From positions 372,001 through 436,000 of the forward strand of contig NZ_LAQP01000001.1 in the NCBI RefSeq assembly GCF_000971965.1: a stretch of 64,000 bases of DNA, written 5' to 3'. The position numbers and the translations under genes are program-made. A model generated the notes under the pieces. That model saw only the letters and a list, made by a program, of their open reading frames with translations. It searched no databases and was not told the DNA's origin. This document shows positions 40,728 to 49,111 of this stretch, piece after piece (the first letter of the stretch is position 1; each line of letters starts with the position of its first letter). This DNA is from Paenibacillus wulumuqiensis. Its GTDB lineage: Bacteria; Bacillota; Bacilli; Paenibacillales; Paenibacillaceae.

Positions 40728-42257
40728 TTACGGATAGGAGCGACTTCTGCGCGCAGAGTGCCGGTTATGTCGCCATATCCATACGATGTTGAGCACGCCG
40801 AGGATGATCCACAGGATCAAACCGGCGAACAGTGCATGACCCGTTCCCGGCAGGAACAGCCAGATGACCGGCCATGGAGCCAGCAGAACCGTAGCATACC
40901 AGAGCAAAGCGGCAGGCAGCAGAAGCTGCAAGATGACAATCAGGATCAGCCGCAGTACATAACGGCCCTTGCCATTGGAGACACGTACACCGCGTCGCGG
41001 CAGATGAACGATTCTCCATATTAGCAGCAGCACGAGCAGTACACTGAATAGATTTATGGCCGTATAGATGAAGCTGGACACTTTGCTTCTCCCGACCGGT
41101 GCAGCATCCTGATGATGAATAATACGGTCGATCCCTGTAATGATTCCTTCATAGGAGCCGGAATCGAGGTAATCCAGCGAATTGGTCAGCACGACGACTC
41201 CATAGTCATCACGGATCATCATTTTGGAATAGCTGTTCTCGGTCGCACCGTTATGGGAAAGGACGGGACCGTCAGTGACCCAGCCCATTGCATACTGACT
41301 GCCTCCGCCCATATCGGCCGCCGGCTTTTGCATCGCTGCCATGCCGGAAGCCGACAGCAGCTGTTTGTTGTTGTAGTACCCTTGGTTCATCTGGGCGATC
41401 AGGAAATGAGCCATATCCTCCGCGCTTGACAGCACATAACCCGAAGGAACCGTCCCGCTGTGATCCAGCTGCTTGGTAGGCAGCATCCAGCCGAATACCG
41501 GCTGATATCCCTGAAAAGTCTCGCCTGCCTGTCCGGCTTCTACTGCCGAGGGATAACTGTGCTTCATCTCGAGCGGCTCGAATACATGGGTACGAATATA
41601 GTCCTCATAGCTCTGTCCGGAAGCGGCTTCTATGACAGCGCCCAGAATGTTGTAGTTCAGATTCGAATATTGAAATGTGCTGCCTGGAGCGGCAGCGGTA
41701 TGTACATCCTGCAGACTGCGAACATGCTGTTCAATCGTTCCCTTTCCCTCGGTCAGCGCCGCAATTCCGTCGTACTGGGTTAATCCGCTCGTCTGATGCA
41801 GCAGATCTGCAATCGTTATTTGCTGTGAAGCCTGCTCGTCCGCCAGCCGGAACCATGGCAGGTACCGCTGTACAGGATCATTCAGCTTGATTTGATTGCT
41901 GTCTACCAGTTGCATTACCGCTGTCGCTGTAATCGCTTTGCTCGTAGAGCCGATGACAAATGGAGTCGTGGAAGTGACAGCTGTGCCGGATGAATCTTTC
42001 TGACCATATCCCTTGGCATAAATGACCTGATCTTTGCGTACGATAGCGACTGCTGCGCCGGGAATATGCAGGCGCTCCATCGTCTGCTGCATAAATACAT
42101 CCACTTCTGTCTCAGGTATGACAGAGCCTGCCTTCGCCTTGGAAAACGATGTCGCCTTTGCAATACCGGTACAAAAGCAGCTCACACTAAATATCATGGA
42201 CAGCGCCAATACAATCAGCACCAGTCTGAATCGTGCAGCTGATAGTAATTTATTCAT
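40728..42257 (-). CDS. Serine hydrolase of the class C beta-lactamase/PBP4* family with C-terminal membrane helices
   Basis: A 509-residue membrane-attached serine hydrolase. N-terminal hydrophobic signal (RLVLIVLALSMIFSVSCFC), beta-lactamase/transpeptidase fold about 45-370, and about four C-terminal transmembrane helices (IYTAINLFSVLLVLLLIWRI onward). Catalytic motifs: S-x-x-K in FVIGSTSKAITATAVMQ, Y-x-N in FQYSNLNYNILG, and H-x-G in LSHNGATENS. Such proteins are D-amino-acid peptidases or esterases more often than antibiotic resistance enzymes. The ATG at 42257 is preferred because AGAGGA lies 8 nt upstream; the ATG at 42266 directly abuts the site. Confidence 0.9.
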   Translation of the reverse strand: MNKLLSAARFRLVLIVLALSMIFSVSCFCTGIAKATSFSKAKAGSVIPETEVDVFMQQTMERLHIPGAAVAIVRKDQVIYAKGYGQKDSSGTAVTSTTPFVIGSTSKAITATAVMQLVDSNQIKLNDPVQRYLPWFRLADEQASQQITIADLLHQTSGLTQYDGIAALTEGKGTIEQHVRSLQDVHTAAAPGSTFQYSNLNYNILGAVIEAASGQSYEDYIRTHVFEPLEMKHSYPSAVEAGQAGETFQGYQPVFGWMLPTKQLDHSGTVPSGYVLSSAEDMAHFLIAQMNQGYYNNKQLLSASGMAAMQKPAADMGGGSQYAMGWVTDGPVLSHNGATENSYSKMMIRDDYGVVVLTNSLDYLDSGSYEGIITGIDRIIHHQDAAPVGRSKVSSFIYTAINLFSVLLVLLLIWRIVHLPRRGVRVSNGKGRYVLRLILIVILQLLLPAALLWYATVLLAPWPVIWLFLPGTGHALFAGLILWIILGVLNIVWIWRHNRHSARRSRSYP

Positions 42258-42405
42258 TTTATTCATTCCTCTATGTAGAATTTGGTGTAATGCTATATCT
42301 TGTTCTGTGATGCTCACTTTTACTTGCTATATTTTATTCGTTATTTATAATCCGGCAGTATCTTGGTATCTCTGGTTAGTATCCATCCTTTTATCAAGCA
42401 CAAGT

Positions 42406-42439
42406 AAAAAGGCGGACAGCCTCGCTGTCCTGCCTTTTC
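42406..42439 (-). terminator. Intrinsic terminator of the DinB gene
   Basis: AAAAGGC-GGACAGC / GCTGTCC-GCCTTTT type arms around CTC, with TTTTT on the minus strand. Confidence 0.88.
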
Positions 42440-42501
42440 GTTGTACCTGCTATATTCGTGGTATTGCTGCTGTCTGTACGGTCTGCCAAGTCCCTGTGAA
42501 T

Positions 42502-42963
42502 CTATCTTATCAGACGGGACATCGCATTGATCATGCCGGAATGGGCACTCTCGTGGGACAGATTCAGTTCCATCAGATCATTCAGCACTTTTGCACCGGC
42601 AAAGTTCTCCGGTACGGCTACTGGAGCTTCCAGCTGGCCTTCCAGTGCTTCGCGGAACTGGTCAGGCTGCTCGTTCAGTACACGCAGTATTTCTTCCCAG
42701 GCCGGCGGCTCTCCCTGCCATTCGGCAGGCTTGGTGCCTGGCGCGAAGAATGTATCGTATACAGCCGGAAGCTTGCGCTCTCTGCCCGCCAGACGATAGA
42801 CAATGCTGTCAGCTACCGTTACGATATGTCCTACCTGCCAGTAGATGTTGTTATTAAAACCTTCCGGAACGATCGTTCTCTGTTCTGCCGTCAGATTGTC
42901 CAGATACTTCTGGATATTCTGGCGGTTTCTTGCTGTCCATGTAAAAATAAATGAGTTTGACAT
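42502..42963 (-). CDS. DinB-like metal-dependent protein
   Basis: A 153-residue four-helix-bundle protein of the DinB/YfiT superfamily. Three histidines typical of its metal site are seen: H46 in YWQVGHIVTVADS and the pair in LNLSHESAHSGMINAM near the C-terminus. Family members include bacillithiol/mycothiol S-transferases and proteins of unknown activity; bacillithiol S-transferase is a possibility in a Firmicute. RBS TAGGAGGAGG. Monocistronic. Confidence 0.85.
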   Translation of the reverse strand: MSNSFIFTWTARNRQNIQKYLDNLTAEQRTIVPEGFNNNIYWQVGHIVTVADSIVYRLAGRERKLPAVYDTFFAPGTKPAEWQGEPPAWEEILRVLNEQPDQFREALEGQLEAPVAVPENFAGAKVLNDLMELNLSHESAHSGMINAMSRLIR

Positions 42964-43087
42964 AATTCCCTCCTCCTACTGGAAATAAATATGAATCCTC
43001 TCTTATCTTACTCCTTGGCCCGGAACATTGTCCAACGTACCACTTGTTCACGTTAACAGCAGCGGATTATACTCCGTCATGATCGAA

Positions 43088-44041
43088 CTAAACTTTTCGG
43101 AAATAGACCCTGTGATTATGAACAAAGGACTCGGCAAATCCTTCATGCTGCAAATACATCAGCCGGGACAGCGCCGTATAGAATTCGAGCAGCTCCTGTG
43201 TGCCGGTATGCCGGTGTCCATACAATTCCCGGCACAGCTGACCCGCTGTCTTGCCTTCCTTGTCCATCATGCCGAGCAGCTGCTGCATCCGGAAATGATG
43301 GGCATTGCGCAGATCACGAATACGTTGACCGAGATCATGGATAATATGCTCATGACCCGGCAGCACCAGCTCTGCGGGATAGTCTCCAATCTGCTCCAGC
43401 GAACGGAAATAGTCCTCCAGTGGACTTCGATCGTCATCTGTCCAGCACGGAACCATCGGAGCCGTATCCGCGAACAACATGTCGCCGGAGATCAGTATAC
43501 GCAGCTCCGCATTCCAGAAACAGAAATGATCTGCTGCATGTCCCGGCGTCCATATCGCTTCGTATTCTGTATCTCCAAGCATCAGTCTGTCCCGATGAAC
43601 GTACAGCTGATCCGGTTCCAGAAATCCGCTGCCCATATGCCGGTAGAACAGCTTGGCTGCAATTTCGGGTCCATCATATTTAACGTTAAATGCATAGGGA
43701 GTATGATCATCTTCCGATAGTTCCAGCCATTGGGCATGGTGCTTTTTCATCTTCTCATAGCCATTCCGGGAATAGATCACCGGCACGCCGATCTCCTGCT
43801 GGAACCAGCGGGCCAGACCGATATGATCCGGATGTCCATGGGTAATGACCACTTTTTCGATAACCAGTCCGTTCGCGATGAGTTCTTGCCAGTTCCGGCG
43901 TGTCACCTCATCATTCATCCCGGTATCCACTACCGTATAGCCGTTAGCACCTTCAAACAAGTAACTGTTAACCTTCCCCTCTCCCAGAGGCAGGGAAAGA
44001 CGGAATACATGATCTGCCAGCCTGACGAGTCGCTTAACCAT
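43088..44041 (-). CDS. MBL-fold metallo-hydrolase
   Basis: A 317-residue metallo-beta-lactamase-fold hydrolase. Metal ligands: HGHPDHIG (H-x-H-x-D-H, about 63-70), a later His in WTPGHAADHFCFW, D in ISGDMLFAD, and His in VLPGHEHIIHDL. The C-terminal helical extension (about 225-317, TAGQLCRELYG) is typical of the YflN/LACTB2-like branch that acts on thioesters or nucleic acids. RBS AGAAGGAGAAC. Substrate unknown. Confidence 0.9.
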   Translation of the reverse strand: MVKRLVRLADHVFRLSLPLGEGKVNSYLFEGANGYTVVDTGMNDEVTRRNWQELIANGLVIEKVVITHGHPDHIGLARWFQQEIGVPVIYSRNGYEKMKKHHAQWLELSEDDHTPYAFNVKYDGPEIAAKLFYRHMGSGFLEPDQLYVHRDRLMLGDTEYEAIWTPGHAADHFCFWNAELRILISGDMLFADTAPMVPCWTDDDRSPLEDYFRSLEQIGDYPAELVLPGHEHIIHDLGQRIRDLRNAHHFRMQQLLGMMDKEGKTAGQLCRELYGHRHTGTQELLEFYTALSRLMYLQHEGFAESFVHNHRVYFRKV

Positions 44042-44166
44042 AAGTTCTCCTTCTTGATGAAGTAGTCTGATATACGGAAGTATATCGCCTGTACTGCAGT
44101 ATTGTGAAATAAGATCATACGCAGTGGTTGTATAAACTGATCCGCTTGTGCGATAACAGCAATACT

Positions 44167-45210
44167 CTATTGGCCTACAGCTGTACTGCTTATCGCCAAA
44201 ATATCATCTGCAAAAGCCTGGACATCCTCTTCCGCCGTCGCCCAGGAAGTGACCAGCCGAATTACGCTATGAGCGTCATCTGCTTTGTCCCATTGACTGA
44301 ATAAATATCTGGATTGCAGCTGCTCCAGCACGTCATCCGGAATAATCGGAAACAGTTGATTCGTATCCGAATCGATCATAAAGGAGTACCCTGCTGTGGT
44401 GATCGCTTGCTTGAGCTTTGCTGCCATCGTATTGGCATGAGCAGCAATCCGGAAATACAGCTCATCCCGGAACAGCTCGGCGAACTGGATACCCAGCAGC
44501 CTGCCTTTGGCGAGCATGGCTCCATTTTGCTTGATATGATAGCGGAAATCCTGCTGCAATGCAGGATTCACCAGCACCAGAGCTTCGCCGAACAGTGCGC
44601 CATTTTTGGTGCCACCGATATAAAAGGCATCGGTCAGCCGGGCCAGATCCGCCAGTGTGACATCATTGCCCGGAGCGGTCAGCGCCGAACCAAGCCGCGC
44701 GCCGTCGAGGAAGAAATACAGATCATGGCTGCGGCAGTAAGCGGATAACTCCTCCAGCTCCTGCAGCCGGTAAAACGTACCGATCTCGGTGGAATTGGAC
44801 ACATAGACCATGCGCGGCTTGACCATATGCTCGGAATGATGAGCAAGACGAATCTGCTCGGCCAGTTCCGGTGTCAGCTTGCCATCTGCTGCCGGAATAG
44901 TCAGTACTTTGTGACCGGAAGCTTCAATCGCGCCAGTCTCATGATCCACCACATGACCGGTCAGGGCGGTGATCACCGCTTCGTGCGGACGGAGTGCCGA
45001 GGTAATGAGTACACGGTTGGTCTGCGTCCCTCCAACCAGAAAGTGAACCTGTGCCTGCTCCGACTGCACCGCTTCACGAATGCGGTCAGCTGCAAGCGCA
45101 CAGTATTCATCCATGCCATATCCCACGGTGGACACCAGATTGGTATCCTGTAATGCCTGCATAATAGCGGGATGTGCACCCTCGCTATAATCATTCAAAA
45201 AACTGATCAT
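44167..45210 (-). CDS. Low-specificity L-threonine aldolase family protein
   Basis: A 347-residue fold-type I PLP enzyme of the beta-eliminating lyase/threonine aldolase family: L-threonine to glycine and acetaldehyde. N-terminal SFLNDYSEGAHPAIMQALQ, phosphate-site VHFLVGGTQTNRVLITSALR, VSNSTEIGTFYRLQELEEL, LYFFLDGARLGSAL for the PLP aspartate, and the Schiff-base lysine in FYIGGTKNGALFGEA. ATG at 45210 follows GAGGTGACGTTA; upstream frame to 45243 not supported. The GT-N insertion variant (EIGT) is common in Firmicute members. Monocistronic. Confidence 0.92.
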   Translation of the reverse strand: MISFLNDYSEGAHPAIMQALQDTNLVSTVGYGMDEYCALAADRIREAVQSEQAQVHFLVGGTQTNRVLITSALRPHEAVITALTGHVVDHETGAIEASGHKVLTIPAADGKLTPELAEQIRLAHHSEHMVKPRMVYVSNSTEIGTFYRLQELEELSAYCRSHDLYFFLDGARLGSALTAPGNDVTLADLARLTDAFYIGGTKNGALFGEALVLVNPALQQDFRYHIKQNGAMLAKGRLLGIQFAELFRDELYFRIAAHANTMAAKLKQAITTAGYSFMIDSDTNQLFPIIPDDVLEQLQSRYLFSQWDKADDAHSVIRLVTSWATAEEDVQAFADDILAISSTAVGQ

Positions 45211-45478
45211 TAACGTCACCTCGGTAAAATATTGTCGATGCAATGGTTATGCCTTCTCCATTGTAGTATACGAACCTGCGGATAACCAGATGGAAATAAA
45301 GCGCCTACTCATAACCGAATCCGTGAGCCTATCCTAGATGGCCGAAGTGGAAAACAGCAGATAAAACCGCTGGCGACAGAGAACAGGATCTCTCCACCGT
45401 ACAGCGGTCTGTTGATTGATTATGGGAAGCCGGCAATGCATCGTTATCTGTTAGTAGGTGCAGCTAATCAGATCGCAT

Positions 45479-46135
45479 CTATGAGGCCGGTGTGGTATTC
45501 GAAGCGGCCTTTTCATCCATCAGCTTCAGACTGCGAGCGAGCCACTCTGCTGCCTCGCCGCGGCTGATGGCTGCCTGAGGCTGGAAGCGGCCATCCTTGT
45601 TCAGTGAAGCGATTTTATAGTGCAGCATCCGCTGAACTGCTCCCTGCAGTTCGGGCTTCAACTGAGCATTATCCTTGATTGCAGCCGAGGTGATCTTGAT
45701 CATGGGCAGATTACCTTTAGTCTCCAGTGTCTTCATGAGCAGAGCGGCGAATTCTTCCCGGGTAATAGCATCGCCGGGATTGACGTTCTCCGGCAGCTGC
45801 ACATCATTATAATAGCCGTTGACGAGCGCATCGGCGTACCAGGCATCATCGTTTACATTTTTGTACATATCTGAAGCGACAGGCTTTTTGATGAACCGGA
45901 TTGTATCAAGGTTCAGATCGAATCCGTTGACCAGCATGGTCACTGCCTGTGCATAGCTCAGATCGGCTTCCGGTGCAAAATGGGCTTCATCCATTCCGCT
46001 CACCACCCCGCGCTGCTGCAGTTCCTGGATGGCCTGGCTCTGCGATCCTTTTACATCGTCAAAAGCCATGGCACTATTCAAACTCACACTGCAGAGCAGC
46101 AGAGCCAGTGATGTAGTGAGTGCTATTTTTCTCAA
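45479..46135 (-). CDS. Secreted SLH-domain protein
   Basis: A 218-residue exported protein made almost only of three S-layer homology repeats. TTG start at 46135, 6 nt after AGGAGGAGATAATA, gives signal peptide RKIALTTSLALLLCSVSLNS with cleavage near AMA-FDD. SLH repeats: about 25-80 (FDDVKGSQSQAIQELQQRGV), 95-145 (YKNVNDDAWYADALVNGYYN, ITREEFAALLMKTLE) and 150-205 (ISRGEAAEWLARSL). SLH trimers bind pyruvylated wall polysaccharide. With no additional domain it may be a wall-bound adaptor. An ATG further upstream (46303) would break the signal peptide. Confidence 0.88.
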   Translation of the reverse strand: MRKIALTTSLALLLCSVSLNSAMAFDDVKGSQSQAIQELQQRGVVSGMDEAHFAPEADLSYAQAVTMLVNGFDLNLDTIRFIKKPVASDMYKNVNDDAWYADALVNGYYNDVQLPENVNPGDAITREEFAALLMKTLETKGNLPMIKITSAAIKDNAQLKPELQGAVQRMLHYKIASLNKDGRFQPQAAISRGEAAEWLARSLKLMDEKAASNTTPAS

Positions 46136-46224
46136 TATTATCTCCTCCTGTCTTCTTACCAGACGGGAATCCGCTTCCAAAAGTTGCTTACAAGCAAAGT
46201 CACATTCATCCAATAAGTGGAAAT

Positions 46225-46268
46225 CAAAAAAGCAGCACACCGATTCTTGCCCGGTCATGCTGCTTTTT
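46225..46268 (-). terminator. Intrinsic terminator of the yebC-type gene
   Basis: AAAAAAGCAGCA / TGCTGCTTTTT arms with a 20-nt loop; T run on both strands. Confidence 0.85.
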
Positions 46269-46345
46269 AGGGATGATACGGTTGGAGCCAATCTGCCTGA
46301 CACTCTCTGCCTGCAAAGGATGGAGAGCGGCCTGCAATTAAGCTC

Positions 46346-47074
46346 TTATTGCTCGTCTGCAAATTCGACGTTGTGGTATACCTGCTGTACATCTTCCAGA
46401 TCTTCCAGCGCGTCGATCAGCTTGTCGAACTGGGCTTCGGCTTCTGCATTAGGCAATGTAACAAATGTCTGCGGCAGCATGGTCAATTCCGCTACCGTAA
46501 AGTCTTCGATACCTGCGCCTTTGAAAGCTTCCTGTACGGCATGGAACTGATCCGGTGCTGCATAGACAATAACCGAATCATCTTCCTGTACGATGTCACG
46601 TGCATCCACGTCCGCATCCATCAGGATCTCCAGTACTTCTTCTTCGTTCTTGCCCGCTACACCGATAACGGCAGTGGAATCGAACATGTAGGCTACGGAA
46701 CCGGCTACACCCATGTTTCCGCCGTTTTTGTTAAAAGCGGAACGCACTTCCGGAGCAGTACGGTTCACATTATTTGTCAGTGCATCCACGATGATCATCG
46801 AACCGTTCGGTCCGAATCCTTCGTAACGCAGTTCGGAATATTGATCTTCTCCGCTGCCTTTTGCTTTATCCAGTGCGCGATCGATGATCGCTTTTGGTAC
46901 ATTATATGTTTTTGCACGCTCCAGTACGACTTTCAGAGCACTGTTGGATACGGGATCAGGTTCACCCTTTTTCGCTGCTACATAGATCTCTACACCGAAT
47001 TTGGCATAGATTCTACTCGTGTTGGCGTCTTTATTGGCTTTTTTTTCCTTGATATTATTCCACTTACGGCCCAT
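46346..47074 (-). CDS. YebC/PmpR family regulatory protein
   Basis: A 242-residue conserved cytoplasmic protein of the YebC/PmpR/TACO1 family, close in size to B. subtilis YeeI/YrbC. Hallmarks: [62 protein letters not shown]-type segment, and [15 protein letters not shown]. Long annotated as a transcription regulator; work on homologues points to a role in translation of difficult (proline-rich) stretches. RBS AGAAAGAGAG. The bacterial MGRKW (instead of MAGHSKW) start is the YeeN-like subgroup. Confidence 0.93.
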   Translation of the reverse strand: MGRKWNNIKEKKANKDANTSRIYAKFGVEIYVAAKKGEPDPVSNSALKVVLERAKTYNVPKAIIDRALDKAKGSGEDQYSELRYEGFGPNGSMIIVDALTNNVNRTAPEVRSAFNKNGGNMGVAGSVAYMFDSTAVIGVAGKNEEEVLEILMDADVDARDIVQEDDSVIVYAAPDQFHAVQEAFKGAGIEDFTVAELTMLPQTFVTLPNAEAEAQFDKLIDALEDLEDVQQVYHNVEFADEQ

Positions 47075-47201
47075 ATAATTCGCTCTCTTTCTAATTGTGA
47101 ATTTATACGCTACTTATTATAACCTGTTTTGAAGGTTAATCAAAATTTTTTGGCGGATACTCGAATATTCCTTTTGGCTGGATAGATTTACATTATCTAT
47201 T

Positions 47202-47244
47202 CAAAAAGAAAATCCTGTTCAAGTGGACACTCAAACAGGATCGA
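47202..47244 (-). terminator. Intrinsic terminator of the ABC-F gene
   Basis: Minus strand ATCCTGTT-GAGTG / CACTT-AACAGGAT arms followed by TTTCTTTTT. Confidence 0.8.
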
Positions 47245-47341
47245 AGCAGCAATGTATGCATACCATAACCGGTTCCGGATCGGACCCGGCAAGGGCATAT
47301 TTTGCTTTTATTAATGAAATACTTTGCCTTTTACAATGCAA

Positions 47342-48898
47342 TTAGAATACTTTGGTCGTCCAGGATTCGCAGTTCCATGTCTCGGTCACGATGTCCTTGT
47401 AGAATTCCGGTTCGTGGGAGATCATCAGAATGCTGCCTTTGTAGGCTTGCAGCGCACGCTTCAGTTCATCCTTGGCATCGACGTCTAGATGGTTGGTCGG
47501 CTCATCGAGTACGAGAATGTTGGTCTCGCGGTTGATCAGTTTGCACAGGCGTACTTTGGCTTTCTCGCCGCCGCTCAGGACAGCGATCTTGCTCTCGATA
47601 TGCTTGGTAGTCAGGCCGCATTTAGCCAGAGCCGCACGCACTTCGAATTGGGAATAGGACGGGAACTCGTTCCAGATCTCTTCGATACAAGAATTGTAGT
47701 TATCCGACTTCATCTCCTGCTCGAAATAACCGATCAGCTGATGCTCACCGCGCTCCACTGTACCGGAGAGCGCCTGAATTTCGCCCAAGATGCTGCGCAG
47801 CAGCGTCGTTTTACCGATACCGTTGGCACCGACTAGTGCAATCTTCTGTCCGCGCTCCATACGCAGATCAAGCGGACGGGACAGCGGCTCGTTGTAACCG
47901 ATAACCAGATCTTTCGTTTCAAAAATCAGCTTGCCTGCCGTACGGCCGACTTTGAAGTTGAACTGCGGCTTCGGTCTTTCCTGCGCCAGCTCGATCACTT
48001 CCATCTTATCCAGCTTCTTCTGACGGGACATTGCCATGTTACGGGTCGCTACGCTTGCTTTGTTGCGGGCTACAAAGTCCTTGAGCTGAGAAATTTCCTG
48101 CTGCTGGCGCTTGAACGCCGATTCCAGCTGCTGTTTTTTCATTTCATACACTTCGAGGAAGTAATCATAGTCACCGACATAACGGTTAAGCTCCTGATTC
48201 TCCATATGGTAAATAATATTAATTACGCTGTTCAGGAATGGAATATCGTGAGAGATCAGGATAAAGGCATTCTCGTATTCCTGCAGATAACGGGTCAACC
48301 AGGTAATATGCACTTCGTCCAGATAGTTGGTCGGCTCATCGAGGAGCAAGATATCCGGCTTCTCCAGCAGCAGCTTGGTCAGCAGAACCTTGGTACGCTG
48401 TCCGCCGGACAGATCGTTAACGTCCTTGTCCAGACCGATATCGGTCAGACCGAGGCCACGTGCCGTCTCGTCAATCTTGGCATCGATCAGGTAGAAATCC
48501 TGTGCAGTCAGTGTATCCTGAATCGTACCGACCTGCTCCAGCAGATCTTCCAATTCCTCAGGTGTTACATCCCCCATACGGCCGTACATATCGTTCATTT
48601 CCTGCTCCATATCCAGCAGGTATTGGAAAGCACTTTTCAGTACATCGCGGATAGTCATGCCTTTCTCCAGTACAGCATGCTGATCCAGATAGCCGACACG
48701 CATGCGCTTGGACCATTCCACTTTACCTTCGTCCGGCTGCAATTTGCCGGTAATAATGTTCATAAATGTCGACTTGCCTTCGCCGTTGGCGCCGATCAGT
48801 CCAATATGCTCGCCCTTTAATAGGCGGAAAGATACGTCTTTAAAAATAGCCCGGTCACCAAAGCCGTGGCTGAGTTTTTCTACGTTTAGTATGCTCAT
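47342..48898 (-). CDS. ABC-F family ATPase (YbiT/YkpA-like)
   Basis: A 518-residue cytoplasmic protein with two ABC domains and no membrane part, the ABC-F type that acts on ribosomes. Domain 1: Walker A GANGEGKST, signature DLSGGQRTKVLL, Walker B ILLLDEPTNYLDE. Domain 2: Walker A GANGIGKTT, signature VLSGGEKAKVRL, Walker B ILVLDEPTNHLD. The inter-domain linker (about 245-300, KRQQQEISQLKDFVARNKAS) is the P-site tRNA-interaction motif. Similarity in layout is to YkpA/YbiT, which are housekeeping translation factors and not resistance proteins, though ARE activity cannot be excluded. RBS AAAAGGTGTAATGA. Confidence 0.92.
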   Translation of the reverse strand: MSILNVEKLSHGFGDRAIFKDVSFRLLKGEHIGLIGANGEGKSTFMNIITGKLQPDEGKVEWSKRMRVGYLDQHAVLEKGMTIRDVLKSAFQYLLDMEQEMNDMYGRMGDVTPEELEDLLEQVGTIQDTLTAQDFYLIDAKIDETARGLGLTDIGLDKDVNDLSGGQRTKVLLTKLLLEKPDILLLDEPTNYLDEVHITWLTRYLQEYENAFILISHDIPFLNSVINIIYHMENQELNRYVGDYDYFLEVYEMKKQQLESAFKRQQQEISQLKDFVARNKASVATRNMAMSRQKKLDKMEVIELAQERPKPQFNFKVGRTAGKLIFETKDLVIGYNEPLSRPLDLRMERGQKIALVGANGIGKTTLLRSILGEIQALSGTVERGEHQLIGYFEQEMKSDNYNSCIEEIWNEFPSYSQFEVRAALAKCGLTTKHIESKIAVLSGGEKAKVRLCKLINRETNILVLDEPTNHLDVDAKDELKRALQAYKGSILMISHEPEFYKDIVTETWNCESWTTKVF

Positions 48899-49069
48899 TC
48901 ATTACACCTTTTCTGTTAGACTTTTTCCTTCACGCTTGCCTGACCCGGATAGGGCGGCAAGCTCATCCTGTCTTATTATAGAGATTATTGACGCACAACT
49001 CAACGGAATTATTCAAAAATGAAAAGCTTATTTTACAGGCATTATCGGCATTGGGGGCGCTGGATTGTA

Positions 49070-49099
49070 GAAAAAAAGCTCCCTGCGTACAGGGAGCGG
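49070..49099 (-). terminator. Intrinsic terminator of the ECF sigma operon
   Basis: GCTCCCTG / CAGGGAGC with CGTA loop, TTTTTTT on the minus strand, 12 nt after the last stop. Confidence 0.92.
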
Positions 49100-49111
49100 G
49101 AATGGCTATTG

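Noticed and set aside
46029-46550. 173-codon plus-strand frame between SLH and YebC genes
   Set aside because: Antisense to both genes and crosses a terminator; no start signal.
47342-48898. ABC-F protein as an antibiotic resistance (ARE) factor
   Set aside because: Domain layout resembles housekeeping YkpA/YbiT; no leader attenuator of the type preceding inducible ARE genes was seen.
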